A stretch of 64,000 nucleotides of DNA from Capra hircus (Eukaryota > Chordata > Mammalia > Artiodactyla > Bovidae): positions 29,507,324 through 29,571,323 of the forward strand of contig NC_030826.1 in assembly GCF_001704415.2 (NCBI RefSeq). Direction: 5' to 3'. Below are positions 20,573 to 30,017 of this stretch, one piece after another; within the stretch, counting starts at the first letter, position 1; every line of letters begins with the position of its first letter. The translations under genes and the position numbers were made by a program. The notes beneath the pieces are model-generated. The model was not told where the DNA came from. It did not search any database and saw nothing but the letters and a program-made list of their open reading frames with translations.

Positions 20573-21029
20573 ATGGGCTTGTTTAAATCTCTGGGGGGGT
20601 ACCTGGCTGATGGCTGATCGAGACTGGCCTTTGCTGGGGCATGTGGGTTCCAGTCACGTGTTTCTTATCTCCTTTCTGGGCCAGAGAGCCGGCCCAGGCT
20701 TGCCCTTCTCATGGTGGTGGTGGAAATGCAAGAGAACATGTCTCAGAGTGCAAGTCATTTCAAGTTCTGTGTGCGTCATTCTCACTGGCATCCCATTGGC
20801 CCAAGCAAGGTCCAGGGATGAGCTCAAAGCCAAGCGGTGGGGTAGGCCACCCCCATCCCACCCACAGTGGGAGGTCCTGCCAAGCTACATGGCCAACGCC
20901 GTAATACAGGGGGAAAAAAAGTGAGGAATCAGGGCCAGTGCACCTACCTACCAAGGACTGTGCCAAAATACGCATACTTTCTAGAAATAGGATCTCAGAC
21001 CAGTTTTTCCCTGTAGCCCATATACAACA
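20573..21029. other. Unassigned unique sequence
   Basis: No element recognised. Confidence 0.45.
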
Positions 21030-21130
21030 AGCAGATGTTTGTTGAATGAATGAATGAGTGTCTTCTGTACAGTCTCTGTGCTAGATTCTGGGGAGACAGA
21101 ATTAAAGCAAAGAGGCTTCTAGCCTCAAGG
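21030..21130 (-). mobile_element. L2 LINE 3' fragment, antisense
   Basis: 'gtttgttgaatgaatgaatg' and 'gtgctagattctggggagac' are L2-like; diverged. Confidence 0.5.
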
Positions 21131-21997
21131 CATGGCCACTGTCCATGGTTTCTGAGAGCCGCTGCTCAGGGGCTGGGGTCAGGAGGTGGGAGGACAGCCT
21201 TCGGTTTGCGTCATGATGAACTCTTGAGGGTGAAAGTCAAGGAATGGTAGGCCTTTACAGGGGACACAGTATGTGGATATGCTTGACTTTCCAGGTTTCC
21301 TGACTGGATGATCATGTAGAGACCATAAGCTTTGCAAATACGCATACATGTGGATGTAAAAAATGCAAGTGGAGACCCCCTATTTATTGGTGTCACACAA
21401 TGAATAACGCATTTTCTTAGCAACTAGCTCCAGGATCGCTTTCAGAGAAGGAAATTGCCTCTGTCCAATGGAAATATCTTGATAAGCTGCTCAGGGCAGA
21501 AGGCAAGACCCCGAGGGCATGGATCAATTTGTTTCCACCTCACTAGGAAGGAGAGAGCAAGGGGGCATGAGGATGGGGTAAGAGGAGGAGATAAGACCTG
21601 GGGTGGCAAACCACAGCCAAGACCTGAGTCAGAGAAAAGAGCAAGAAATCCCTGAGAGAAACCAGTAAAATTTAAAAAAAAAAAAATCCCTGGGCCTTTG
21701 CAGAAAATGTCTAGTAAGTGGTTTTCAGTAGATTGCCGAGAGGTGTTCTGTGCTTGTGACCCTGAAGTTTACAGCATGCTCCAGTGGATTTTGTTTGTTC
21801 GGGTTTCATTGTTTGTCTTTATTATGCTTTTGTGAGAACTGAGAATAGGACAGAACTACTCATTAGGATCAGTGTGGTCCCAAACACAGACAGGTTTGGA
21901 AGCAGAGCCAGGGAGGCAGAGGGGCCCAGGCTCACCTTAGGAACTGGGGAAGGATTTGGACACCAGAGATCATGGAACCCAGGGCTGGCCCAGGCTC
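21131..21997. other. Unassigned unique sequence
   Basis: Includes an A-run (about 21674-21686). No gene or repeat family recognised. Confidence 0.45.
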
Positions 21998-22051
21998 AGT
22001 GAGCTGGCACGTCTGGGGGTCAGTGTCTAATCCCCGCCAATGACACTCTCT
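21998..22051 (+). mobile_element. MIR SINE, left part
   Basis: 'ctgggggtcagtgtctaatc' is MIR 5' sequence; it is interrupted by the Bov-tA and continues at 22340. Confidence 0.5.
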
Positions 22052-22338
22052 GGACTTCCCTGGTGGCTCAGTGGTAAAGCATCCACCTGCTGATGCAGGA
22101 GCTGTGGGTTCAGTCCCTGGGTCACCCAGGAAGATCCCTGGAGAAGGAAATGGCAAGGAAAGGGCCCTCTGACGATTCAGAGTCTGGAATATGGACAGGG
22201 ACCAGGAGAGTAGAAAGAAAACCTAGAGAAGAGCCTCCAGAAGTCTTGCCTAGAAAATCCCATGGACAGAAGAGCCTGGCAGGCTACAGTCCATGGTAGC
22301 CCAAAGAGTTGGACATGACTTTGCAACTGAATAACAAG
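22052..22338 (+). mobile_element. Bov-tA SINE carrying a foreign 75-80-bp block
   Basis: Normal tRNA head and Bov-A 5' part up to 'gagaaggaaatggcaa' (about 22156), and normal Bov-A from 'gtcttgcctagaaaatccca'. Between them about 22158-22236 is not SINE sequence: it closely matches 26339-26450, a piece of an antisense L2. See findings. Confidence 0.9.
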
Positions 22339-22339
22339 A

Positions 22340-22505
22340 AGCAACTCTCTCTACTTGTGTAACTTTGGGCTGGCTTCTTAAATTCTTTCTGCCTCTTGTT
22401 TTTTTTTTTTTCGCCTTTCAGCTGGGGATATACTATTAGCATCTCCATGAAGTCCTTGGGAGAGTTTAGTGAATTAATGGATAAAAAGCACAAAAAGCAG
22501 CTCAG
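22340..22505 (+). mobile_element. MIR SINE, right part
   Basis: 'acttgtgtaactttgggctg', 'tttcagctggggatatacta' and 'agtttagtgaattaatgg' are MIR core and 3' sequence, with a T-tract inside. Confidence 0.65.
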
Positions 22506-22584
22506 GATATATACGTGCACACATGTCAGCTATCACCGTCTGAGTTACTGTTACTGTTGTTTTGGTTATCAATAGCTGATATCT

Positions 22585-22760
22585 GGGTAGCCCTGGAGGA
22601 GCAGACAGGAAGTAACACAGGACTGGGAATCAGAAAGCCAGTGACGGGTCTTAACTCTGCCCCTGGGTGTCATGTGACCTTGAGAAAGTCACCTCGCCTT
22701 TCAGGGCTGCAAGCTTCCCTCTCTTTAACTGGAGGGTGCTTGAAGAGGTACTAGCCCTGG
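22585..22760 (+). mobile_element. MIR SINE
   Basis: 'gggaatcagaaagccagtga', 'gtcatgtgaccttgagaaag' and 'tcacctcgcctttcagg' follow the MIR consensus. Confidence 0.75.
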
Positions 22761-22778
22761 GTTGTCTTCCCCCCCTTG

Positions 22779-22794
22779 ACCTGCAGGGGGCGCC
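22779..22794 (+). promoter_or_regulatory. CTCF-like motif
   Basis: ACCTGCAGGGGGCGCC has the CTCF core with one mismatch in the first triplet (CCT for CCA). Confidence 0.55.
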
Positions 22795-22899
22795 GTGGCC
22801 CCACAGCCTAGCCCGTGGGCTCCCTACCTACTTGACATTGAAGGAGGAGCCCGGGGGTTGCAGTCCACTCAGAAATCCATTTTCCCCACTCAGCATAAT

Positions 22900-23130
22900 G
22901 CTGAAGTGAGGCTGACTTGGTGTGTTTGCTTACTCCCCTTGGGAAGTTATTTCCCTCTGCCCGTAATTACCTGATACCCAGGCACTGCTTTGCAAAATTC
23001 GCCTCAGATACATTTTGTAAAGTCATCTAGACCAGCTCGGCTTTGATTAAAATGTGCAATCTTCCCCCAGGCTTTGGCACCTTGTTAAATAATTGCACCT
23101 CCAGTGAGAAAGTAAACAGCACCCTCTGGG
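22900..23130. promoter_or_regulatory. Candidate regulatory segment with FOX/TCF/homeodomain words
   Basis: Unique sequence with TGTTTGCTTA (22923-22932) and AGTAAACA (23111-23118), both FOX-type, plus TAATTA (22964-22969) and CTTTGAT (23041-23047). Function is inferred. Confidence 0.3.
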
Positions 23131-23185
23131 ACACGGAGAACGAGATAAAATCCTGGTTCACTTCCGGCAGACACTTTACCCTCCA

Positions 23186-23210
23186 CCCCCGCCCCCCTCC
23201 CCGACGGGGG
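23186..23210. other. C-rich tract with CCCC-GAC-GGGG hairpin
   Basis: CCCCC-G-CCCCCC-T-CCCC, ending in the stem-loop ccccgacgggg. Potential G-quadruplex on the minus strand. Confidence 0.5.
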
Positions 23211-23309
23211 TCAAGTGCGATGAAGCAGAACAGAGTGCCCCACCCTGTCCTGGCTCCACCGCTGGCCAACTTGGGCCCCGTCCTGGGGAAAGACTGGCCA
23301 AGAGTTTTT

Positions 23310-23907
23310 CGGTTCAGTTCAGTTTAGTTCAGTTCAGCTGCTCAGTCGTATCCGACTCTTTGCACCCCATGAATCGCAGCACACCAGGCTTCCCTGTCCA
23401 TCACCAACTCCCGGAGTGCACTCAAACTCAAGTCCATTGAGTAGGTGATGCCATCTAGCCATCTCATTCTCATTCTCTGTCGTCCCCTTCTCCTCTTACC
23501 CCGAATCCCTCCCAGCATCCGAGTCTTTTCCAATGAGTCAACTCTTCACATGAGGTGGCCAAAGTACTGGAGTTTCAGCTTTAGCATCATTTCTTCCAAA
23601 GAACACTCAGGACCGATCTCCTTCAGGATGGACTGGTTGGATCTCCTTGCAGTCCAAGGGACTCTCCAGAGCCTTCTCCAACACCACAGTTCAAAAGCAT
23701 CAATTCTTCGGCGCTCAGCTTTCTTCACAGTCCAACTCTCACATCCATACATGGCCACTGGAAAAACCATAGCCTTGACTAGATGGACCTTTGTTGGCAA
23801 AGTAATGTCTCTGCTTTTGAATGTTGTCTAGGTTGGTCATAACTTTCCTTCCAAGGAGTAAGCGTCTTTTAATTTCATGGCTGCAATCACCATCTGCAGT
23901 GATTTTG
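23310..23907 (-). mobile_element. BovB fragment 1 of 3, antisense
   Basis: 598 bp of BovB 3' sequence in reverse, beginning with the 'cagttcagtttagttcag' tail. Flanked by gagttttt (23302-23309 and 23908-23915). The RT C-terminal region has several stops and frame changes. Confidence 0.95.
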
Positions 23908-24095
23908 GAGTTTTTGCTCCCTGGGAACTCAGCTGGGCCCCAGGCAGCATCATGAAGGGATGTCTTCTGAATTGCCCAGGACTCATTGTGAGGGGTCAGG
24001 GCAGGCGCCAGACCCACTGCTCCTTGGAGGCCACTGCCATGCTGCAGTGAGGGTGACAATGGTAATTCAGTCTCACTGTTCTCACAAATTAGTGA

Positions 24096-24735
24096 TGTTG
24101 TTGTTGTTCAATCACTAAGTCGTGTCTGACTCTTTGTGACCCTAAAGACTGCAGCACGCCAGGCTCCCCTGTTCTTCACCATCTCCCTGAGTTTGCTCAT
24201 TGCTCATATTCATGTCCATTGAGTCAGTGATGCCATCCAACCATCTCATCCTCTGTCACCCTCTTCTCCTCATGCCCTCAATCTTTCCCAGCATCAGAGT
24301 CTTTTCCAATGAGTCAGCTCTTCACATCAGGTGCCCAAAGCATTGGAGCTTCAGCACCAATGTTTCCAATGAATATTCAGGGTTGATTTCCTTTAGGATT
24401 CACTTGTTTGATCTTCTTGCTGTCCAAGGGACTCTCAAGAGTCTTCTCCAGCACCATAGTTTGAAAGTATCAATTCTTCAGCATTTAGCCTTGTTTATGT
24501 CCAACTCTCTCACATCCATATATGACTACTGGAAAAACCATAGCTTTGACTATAGGGACCTTTGTCAGCACAGTGATTTCTCTGCTTTTAGATACACTGT
24601 CTAGGTTGGTCATAGCTTTTCTTCCAAGGAGCAAGTGTTTTTGAATTTCTTGACTGTAGTCACTGCCTGCAGTGATTTTGGACCCCAAGAAAATAAAGTC
24701 CATCACTGTTTCCACTTTTCCCCATCTCTTTCAGC
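24096..24735 (-). mobile_element. BovB fragment 2 of 3, antisense
   Basis: About 640 bp, starting with 'gttgttgttgttcaatcact' and reaching further 5' than fragment 1 ('aaagtccatcactgtttcca'). More diverged than fragments 1 and 3. A short RT frame with 'KITAGSDYSQEIQKHLLLGR' remains. Confidence 0.93.
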
Positions 24736-24964
24736 ATTTCACTTTAGCTTTTTGGTCTTCCTTTCTTCTTTTATGAAACGAGGAATTTGACATTGCAGAC
24801 AGCTCTGGGTGAAACCCACTTTTGCCCCTTGCTTGTACTAAGACCTTGAGCGGGTGACTCATAAATACCTCTCCAAGACTCAGTTGGTGGCTGAAAGTTG
24901 ACGTGAGGACTAGATCCCTTGAATCATGTGTTTAATGTGTAACCACTGTATCAGGCACAGTGAT
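24736..24964. other. Unassigned spacer
   Basis: No repeat recognised between the BovB copy and the MIR. Confidence 0.4.
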
Positions 24965-25029
24965 GGTGCCTGTGGGGGCAGCAGCATGGTGGTTTGGAAC
25001 AAGCCAGGTCAGATTTGGATTTGAAACTT
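24965..25029 (+). mobile_element. MIR SINE, left part
   Basis: 'agcatggtggtttggaacaa' and 'caggtcagatttggatttga' are MIR 5' sequence; the MIR is split by BovB fragment 3. Confidence 0.65.
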
Positions 25030-25328
25030 CAGTTTGGTCACTCAGTCATGTGCAACTCTTTGCCATCCCATGGACTGCAGCACACCAGGCTTCCCTGTCC
25101 ATCACCAACTCCCAGAGCTTGCTCCAACTCATGTCCATTGAGTCAGTGATGCCATCCAGCCATCTCATCCCCTGTCGTCCCCTTCTCTTCCTGCCTTCAA
25201 TCTTTCCAAGCATCAGGGTCTTTTCCAGTGAGTCAGCTCTTCGCATCACGTGGCCAAAGTATTGGAGTTTCAGCTTCAGCATTAGTCTTTCCAATGAATA
25301 TTTGGACTGATTTCCTTTAAGGTTTACT
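25030..25328 (-). mobile_element. BovB fragment 3 of 3, antisense
   Basis: 299 bp of reverse BovB 3' end inside a MIR, flanked by a perfect 12-bp duplication, gatttgaaactt (25018-25029 and 25329-25340). Confidence 0.96.
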
Positions 25329-25340
25329 GATTTGAAACTT

Positions 25341-25530
25341 GGTCCTATCAAATTTTGGCTGTGGCCATGAGCAACTTGCTTATCTCCTGTGAGTCTCTGT
25401 TTCCTAATCTGCAAATAAAAATGATAAATATCTATTTTATAAGGTGAGAGGAGGGTGAGATTGCAAGAGATGATCTGTATTACGGCTCTATTAATGGTCT
25501 GATATAGAGTAAGTGCTCCCTAAGTGTTTG
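25341..25530 (+). mobile_element. MIR SINE, right part
   Basis: 'gagcaacttgcttatctcct', 'ctaatctgcaaataaaaatg' and 'gtaagtgctccctaagtg' continue the interrupted MIR. Confidence 0.7.
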
Positions 25531-25844
25531 TGTAAGAGTAAGTGTTTTGGCCAAGTGATGATAATGACCAATGGCATAGTGAGCTGGTTTTGAGCTCCAG
25601 AATCTTTGGGACGTCAATCCAAGATGACGTCCTAACTACTGATGTCCAGGAAGAGATGGATGCTGTTTGGAGAGACTGTGAAAAGTTATTTTTGCCTGTA
25701 TTACAACTCCAAGATATGGGAATTGAGAATATAATCATTAGACTGATGTAGATTCTTCTTGAATTTTCCTTCTTGTTCTGAAGAGTATGGCAAGGAACAA
25801 GAGTGGGGAAAAAGCAGACTGTCTGACACCTTTTCAGTTTGCTA
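25531..25844. other. Unassigned sequence
   Basis: A minus-strand 113-codon frame (25520-25861) overlaps this region, but it has no recognisable similarity. Confidence 0.4.
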
Positions 25845-25925
25845 TTCATCCTTTTATCCACCTCTGCATTCTTCCATCCATCTGTCTATCCAGTCATTCA
25901 TTCATCCAACCATTCATCCTTGGTT
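25845..25925. repeat. Degenerate (ATCC/ATTC)n tract
   Basis: Imperfect CATCC/CATTC tetramer repetition, for example 'tcattcattcatccaaccat'. Confidence 0.8.
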
Positions 25926-26019
25926 AAGCTCTCATTAGGTGGCCAACTGGGGGTTAGCAGACTGTGAATGAGACCCCCTTTCCCAACACAATCTACAGCA
26001 TTTGTTGTTTGAGCATTGG

Positions 26020-26802
26020 GAGTGAGGAAGAAAGCAGAGGAAAGAATGACTTCAAGGTTTTGGATGGAAGAATTGAGGTGCTAGTTACTGAAGATTGTGT
26101 GGGATCCTGTGTGTGTGTGTGTGTGGTGTGTGTGTGTGTGTCAGAGGTGAGTCAGGAATTGGGTTTATAAAGTTTGAGGTGCCTATTAGAAACCCAGCTG
26201 AGATGCAGAGTTGAGCTGAGATGTCTGGAATTTAGCTGGAGATAGAAATTTGGAGACCATCAGTATAAACGCCATGAGACTGGATGAGATCCCTGGATGG
26301 GAAGGTAGAGAGATAAAATAAAGCTGAGGGCTGACTCCAGGGCCCTCTGAATATTTCGGGTCTGAAATATGGACAGGGACCAGGAGAGAAGGCCAAAAAG
26401 GAGCAGTCGGTGATATAAAAGAAAAACCTAGAGAGAAGAGCATCCTGAAGGCAAGCATTAAAAGATTTCACAGAGAAGGGAGGGTCAAGCTTTGTCCAAT
26501 GATTCTGAGGCTACGTAAGATGAAGACTGGGATGTGACCATCAGATTTGGTAACCTAGAAGTTATTGATGTCCTCTGTAGGACTGTGGTTGAGTAATGAG
26601 GAAGTAATTCAGGGGGGACTGGATTCAAGAGAAAAAGAGAGAAGAGAAAGTGGAAGCAACTCTAGCAAAGGATTTGAGAAGTGGGATGAGAACTGAAAGG
26701 GGTTGGAGGCACAGGAGGGCCTTTTTTTTTTTTTTTTTGTAGGTGATGGGAACAATTAAGAAGAGGGGGAAAATTCAGTGATGTAGGGAAAGATGATTGT
26801 GG
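26020..26802 (-). mobile_element. L2 LINE ORF2 region, antisense, left part
   Basis: 'agtttgaggtgcctattaga', 'gccatgagactggatgagat' and 'ggattcaagagaaaaagaga' follow the reverse complement of L2 ORF2. A (TG)n run lies at 26108-26141 and T18 at about 26723. Interrupted by an LTR. Confidence 0.8.
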
Positions 26803-27245
26803 TGACCCAAGGACAAAAGAGCAGATAAAACCAAGGAGAGTCTTGGAATGCAGGAACAGAAAAACCAGACCCTTATAGTCCTTCCCTCCGCCATGTTGTA
26901 ACTATTAATGGATTTCACATCCTCCTGAGCAGTATAACCTGTCTCCCCTCTTACCCCATAGGGAGAAGTTATTTGCCTTACTCTTCCCCACACCCAGTAT
27001 ACATGCCTCATCCAATCAGCAAATGACCTGCAAGACTCCTATCTCACTCCTTGTACCCTGGCTATAAATGTGGACTAAGAAAAAAAAAAAGTGGACTAAG
27101 GACCCCTGTTCAACATCCGTTCTTCCTTGAGCGGGTCCACTGTCTTACAGATCTCCCACTCTAATAAACTTTATTCTCCTCTCATTCTGCCTCATGTCTG
27201 GAAATTCTTTCCAACCCGCGCCTGGACCATGTCAAGGATGACTGA
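26803..27245 (+). mobile_element. Solo LTR (endogenous retrovirus)
   Basis: Interrupts the L2. It has a TATA box (tataaa, 27063-27068), a polyadenylation signal (aataaa, 27163-27168) 100 bp downstream, and a U5-like end 'tgcctcatgtctggaaattc'. Candidate ends TGACCC...TGTCA were considered, but no clean target duplication was found, so the limits are approximate. No internal retroviral genes are present. Confidence 0.7.
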
Positions 27246-27960
27246 CTGATCAATAACTTTGGTGTTGAAAAGAGAATGAGGCTATGGGATTCGAATTGAG
27301 GGGCTGGCCTTAGAGAGGAGCCTTTCCATTCATCCACAGTAATTCAAGGGAAGTGCCAGTAGGGAAGAGATGCCCTGAGGCTGGTAGATGTGTTGGCAGA
27401 GGCTGTGAAATTCTCTTCAGAGCAAGCCCAGTTGCTTGGATGAAGATTCAGAATAGAATAAAGTTTAGTAAGGGTTGTATCTTTTTCCAGGGAAAGAGGA
27501 AGAAAGGATCTGAAGTACATGGTAGAATGTTATAATAACTAGGTAAGAAAAACATGTAAGGGTACGAAGGAATTGAGGGTTAGTAAAAAGGCGGCAATGA
27601 TCACTGTATTTAGGTTAGACAGGGGTCATTCATTTTCGGAACTGGCAAACTAAAGATGAGAGATTGCGGTTGGAAAGTAAGATGCTTAGAATTAAGATAG
27701 CAGAGGAGTGAATTTCCTGTATGGAAAGGTCTAGGTATAGCTGTGGGAGGGGATGGCTAAGTTAAGGTGAGTTAAAATGGGACAAGAGGAGGTTGTGGCA
27801 CTGCAAGTCCAGGGCATTGCAACGATTTCCTCAATGGAAAGTGAAATTCCTGAGATCAGAACTGAAGTAGTATCAGAGAGGGGACCGTGAGCAGATGCTC
27901 CGATCTTGTAGGAATGAGGGGGCCTCTGGATGGCTACAGCACGGAGAGGTGGTAGATCAC
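27246..27960 (-). mobile_element. L2 LINE ORF2 region, antisense, right part
   Basis: 'gggctggccttagagaggag' and 'cattcatccacagtaattc' continue the reverse L2 beyond the LTR; increasingly diverged towards 27900. Confidence 0.65.
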
Positions 27961-28048
27961 TCAGTCTGGAAGCATGATCTTCAAGACCAAGAGTGTGTGT
28001 GGGGGGCGGTGGTACAGAAGATTAATAAAGAGCAGGGGGACCCTCTAC

Positions 28049-28462
28049 TGTTACCGAGCCCACTGCGAAGTAAGTCAGTGAATCCGTGACGAGGTGTCGG
28101 GACGAGGAAGGGACTTTATTTGGGAGCCGTCTGGCCGAGAAGATGGCAGGCTAGTGCCTGAAAATAACCGTCTGGTCGGGGCCTGGATGTCAGATTCTTT
28201 TATGGATCAGAGATGAAGGGAGAGGTGAAGAATTAAAGTAAAAAGACTCTTCAATCTTTGTAAAAGTCCCCTAGTATGGCAAGCTTCAGGCAGGGGAATG
28301 TGTTAGTTTCACTTCCTTACAGTCCTTCACAGGTGGGCGGCTCAGATTATCTCCCTGAGGCAGGCCATCATGTATGCTTATAGTAACAAAAGCTGCAAAA
28401 TAAGGGTTAAAGTCACAGAAGCAGGTCCAGTGTAAACTCAGAATTAACCCTCCCCAGTTACG
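28049..28462 (-). mobile_element. Solo LTR with intact ends (endogenous retrovirus)
   Basis: 414 bp. Read on the minus strand it runs from CGTAACTGGG to CTCGGTAACA, giving GTAAC/GTTAC terminal symmetry. It carries a TATA-like CCATAAAAG (28205-28197) and AATAAA (28120-28115). A 4-bp target duplication, ctac, occupies 28045-28048 and 28463-28466, as expected for a gammaretrovirus-like ERV. No coding interior remains. Confidence 0.85.
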
Positions 28463-28466
28463 CTAC

Positions 28467-28699
28467 CCCGCCACCAGGCCAGGTGGAACAAGGAGCAAGG
28501 AAATGAAAAAATAGCCGCTTATTGAGAGAGGTGGCAGGAGAAGCCGTGTCCTTAGCAGGAGTTTTGAGCTTCTCTTAGGGGTGGGTTCTAGACCCGCATG
28601 GATTTGGGGTCCTCCTAGTGCTGCCTCCCGAGGGTGGCCTCTGTCGCCCCTTTTTGGATCCGTCTTCTCTTCCACCAAAGACCGTTCTATGATACAACG
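28467..28699. other. Unassigned sequence
   Basis: Follows the LTR directly. No element recognised. Confidence 0.45.
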
Positions 28700-28975
28700 T
28701 ATCGCAGTGGTTCCACGCGCAGGTTTGGGAGCCCAACTGCCTGGACTCAAATCCTATTTTCCTGCCCCCTGCTTATTAACTCTGTGAACTTGGGCTCATT
28801 GCCTCACCTTTCTGTGCCCAAGTTTCCTCACCAGGAAATAGGGGTGGTAATGGCTTCACTTATGGGGCTGCTGTGAAGATTAACGGAGCCGACGCAGGTA
28901 CAGCACTTGGAACATGCCAGGAACGCGGTCAGTGCCTAGAACGCGGTGAGTGTGCACGCTAGCATTCGTTAGTAG
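28700..28975 (+). mobile_element. MIR SINE with duplicated tail
   Basis: 'gaacttgggctcattgcctc', 'aggaaataggggtggtaatg' and 'gtacagcacttggaacatgc' are clear MIR. gaacgcggtcagtg (28921-28934) recurs as gaacgcggtgagtg (28939-28952). Confidence 0.85.
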
Positions 28976-29806
28976 TGTGGTTGCTTTAAAATTGATTTTC
29001 TGCTCAGCTTCTTGTTCCGGAACAGGCTCTCTGTTCTGTTAGGACAAAAAGGTGAAGGAAATGTTTAGAGATGCAACCAAAGATGGAGGGACTTTGCTGA
29101 TAATGGACCAGGAGTTCCAAGAGAGGACCCAAAGAGAGGACTTGGGGCGTTAGGGATCCTCAGTTAGGGGGTGGACAGAGATTTCAGGGATGGGAGGAAG
29201 GGTGATGAGGGATGAATTTAGGAAGTCTTGGGGTTTCCCATGCAGAAGCGGGCAGAGACCAAAAGCCAGGTGGGCTCAGTCCTGTTGGTGTCTCAGATAA
29301 GAAGGGAAGAGGGGCAGGGAGCCCTGGGATTCCCTGCAGGTCAGCTGGGTGTGAGCCAGGCTGGGTGGAGGGTGATATTGTCTGGACAGTACAGAATTCC
29401 GAGGCTCCCTCTTCACTTCTGCCGGTGGATGTTGTGAGCGTGGTTCACAGCTTTGTCCCTGGTGTCTAGCATCGCGCTTAGCCTGAGGGGAAGCCTCTAC
29501 ATCCTTGCTCAAGAGATGAAACATGCTTCTGGGGATCAGCTCATGAGTTTTCCCACCAGCCCAGCCTCTTCCAGCCCCTCACACTACCCTCTCGGAAGCC
29601 CATGTAATCCCCTGTTCAGATTCCCTCTGAATCGCACTAAGCATCTCAGCGAGGCTCTGTACCTGTGATTGTGTTGCTGTTGACTAGTTGACTTGCAGCT
29701 CACCTCACTCAGAGCTGAGACAAAAGGTGTCATACGATGTTCCTAAAGCTGCGTCTCTTGTTGCCTGAGCAGATGCAACTGCTGCAGAATTACCAGAGGT
29801 GTTAGG
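28976..29806. other. Largely unassigned; weak L2-like end
   Basis: 'cacagctttgtccctggtgt' near 29448 recalls an L2 terminus; the rest is not recognised. Confidence 0.4.
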
Positions 29807-30017
29807 TGGTGGTTTAGTTGCTAAGTCGTGCCCAACTCTTTGCTACCCCATGGACTGTAGCCTGCCAGGTTCCTCTGTCCATGGGATTTTCCAGGCAAGA
29901 ACCCTGGAGTGGATTGCCATTTCCTTCTCCAGGGGATCTTCCAGGCCCAGGAACCGAACCCGCATCTCCTGCAGTGCAGGTGGATTCTTTACTGACTCAG
30001 TCACCAGGGAAGCCCCA
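29807..30017 (-). mobile_element. Bov-tA SINE
   Basis: Antisense full-length copy. The flanks aggtgttag and aggttgttag may be its target duplication. Confidence 0.94.

Noticed and set aside
23445..23831. A 128-codon plus-strand frame
   Set aside because: It is the complement of the BovB reverse-transcriptase pseudogene; the same antisense peptide recurs at other BovB copies.
26803..28462. The two LTRs as the ends of one provirus
   Set aside because: They differ in sequence and orientation, the space between them is L2, and the right one has its own target duplication.
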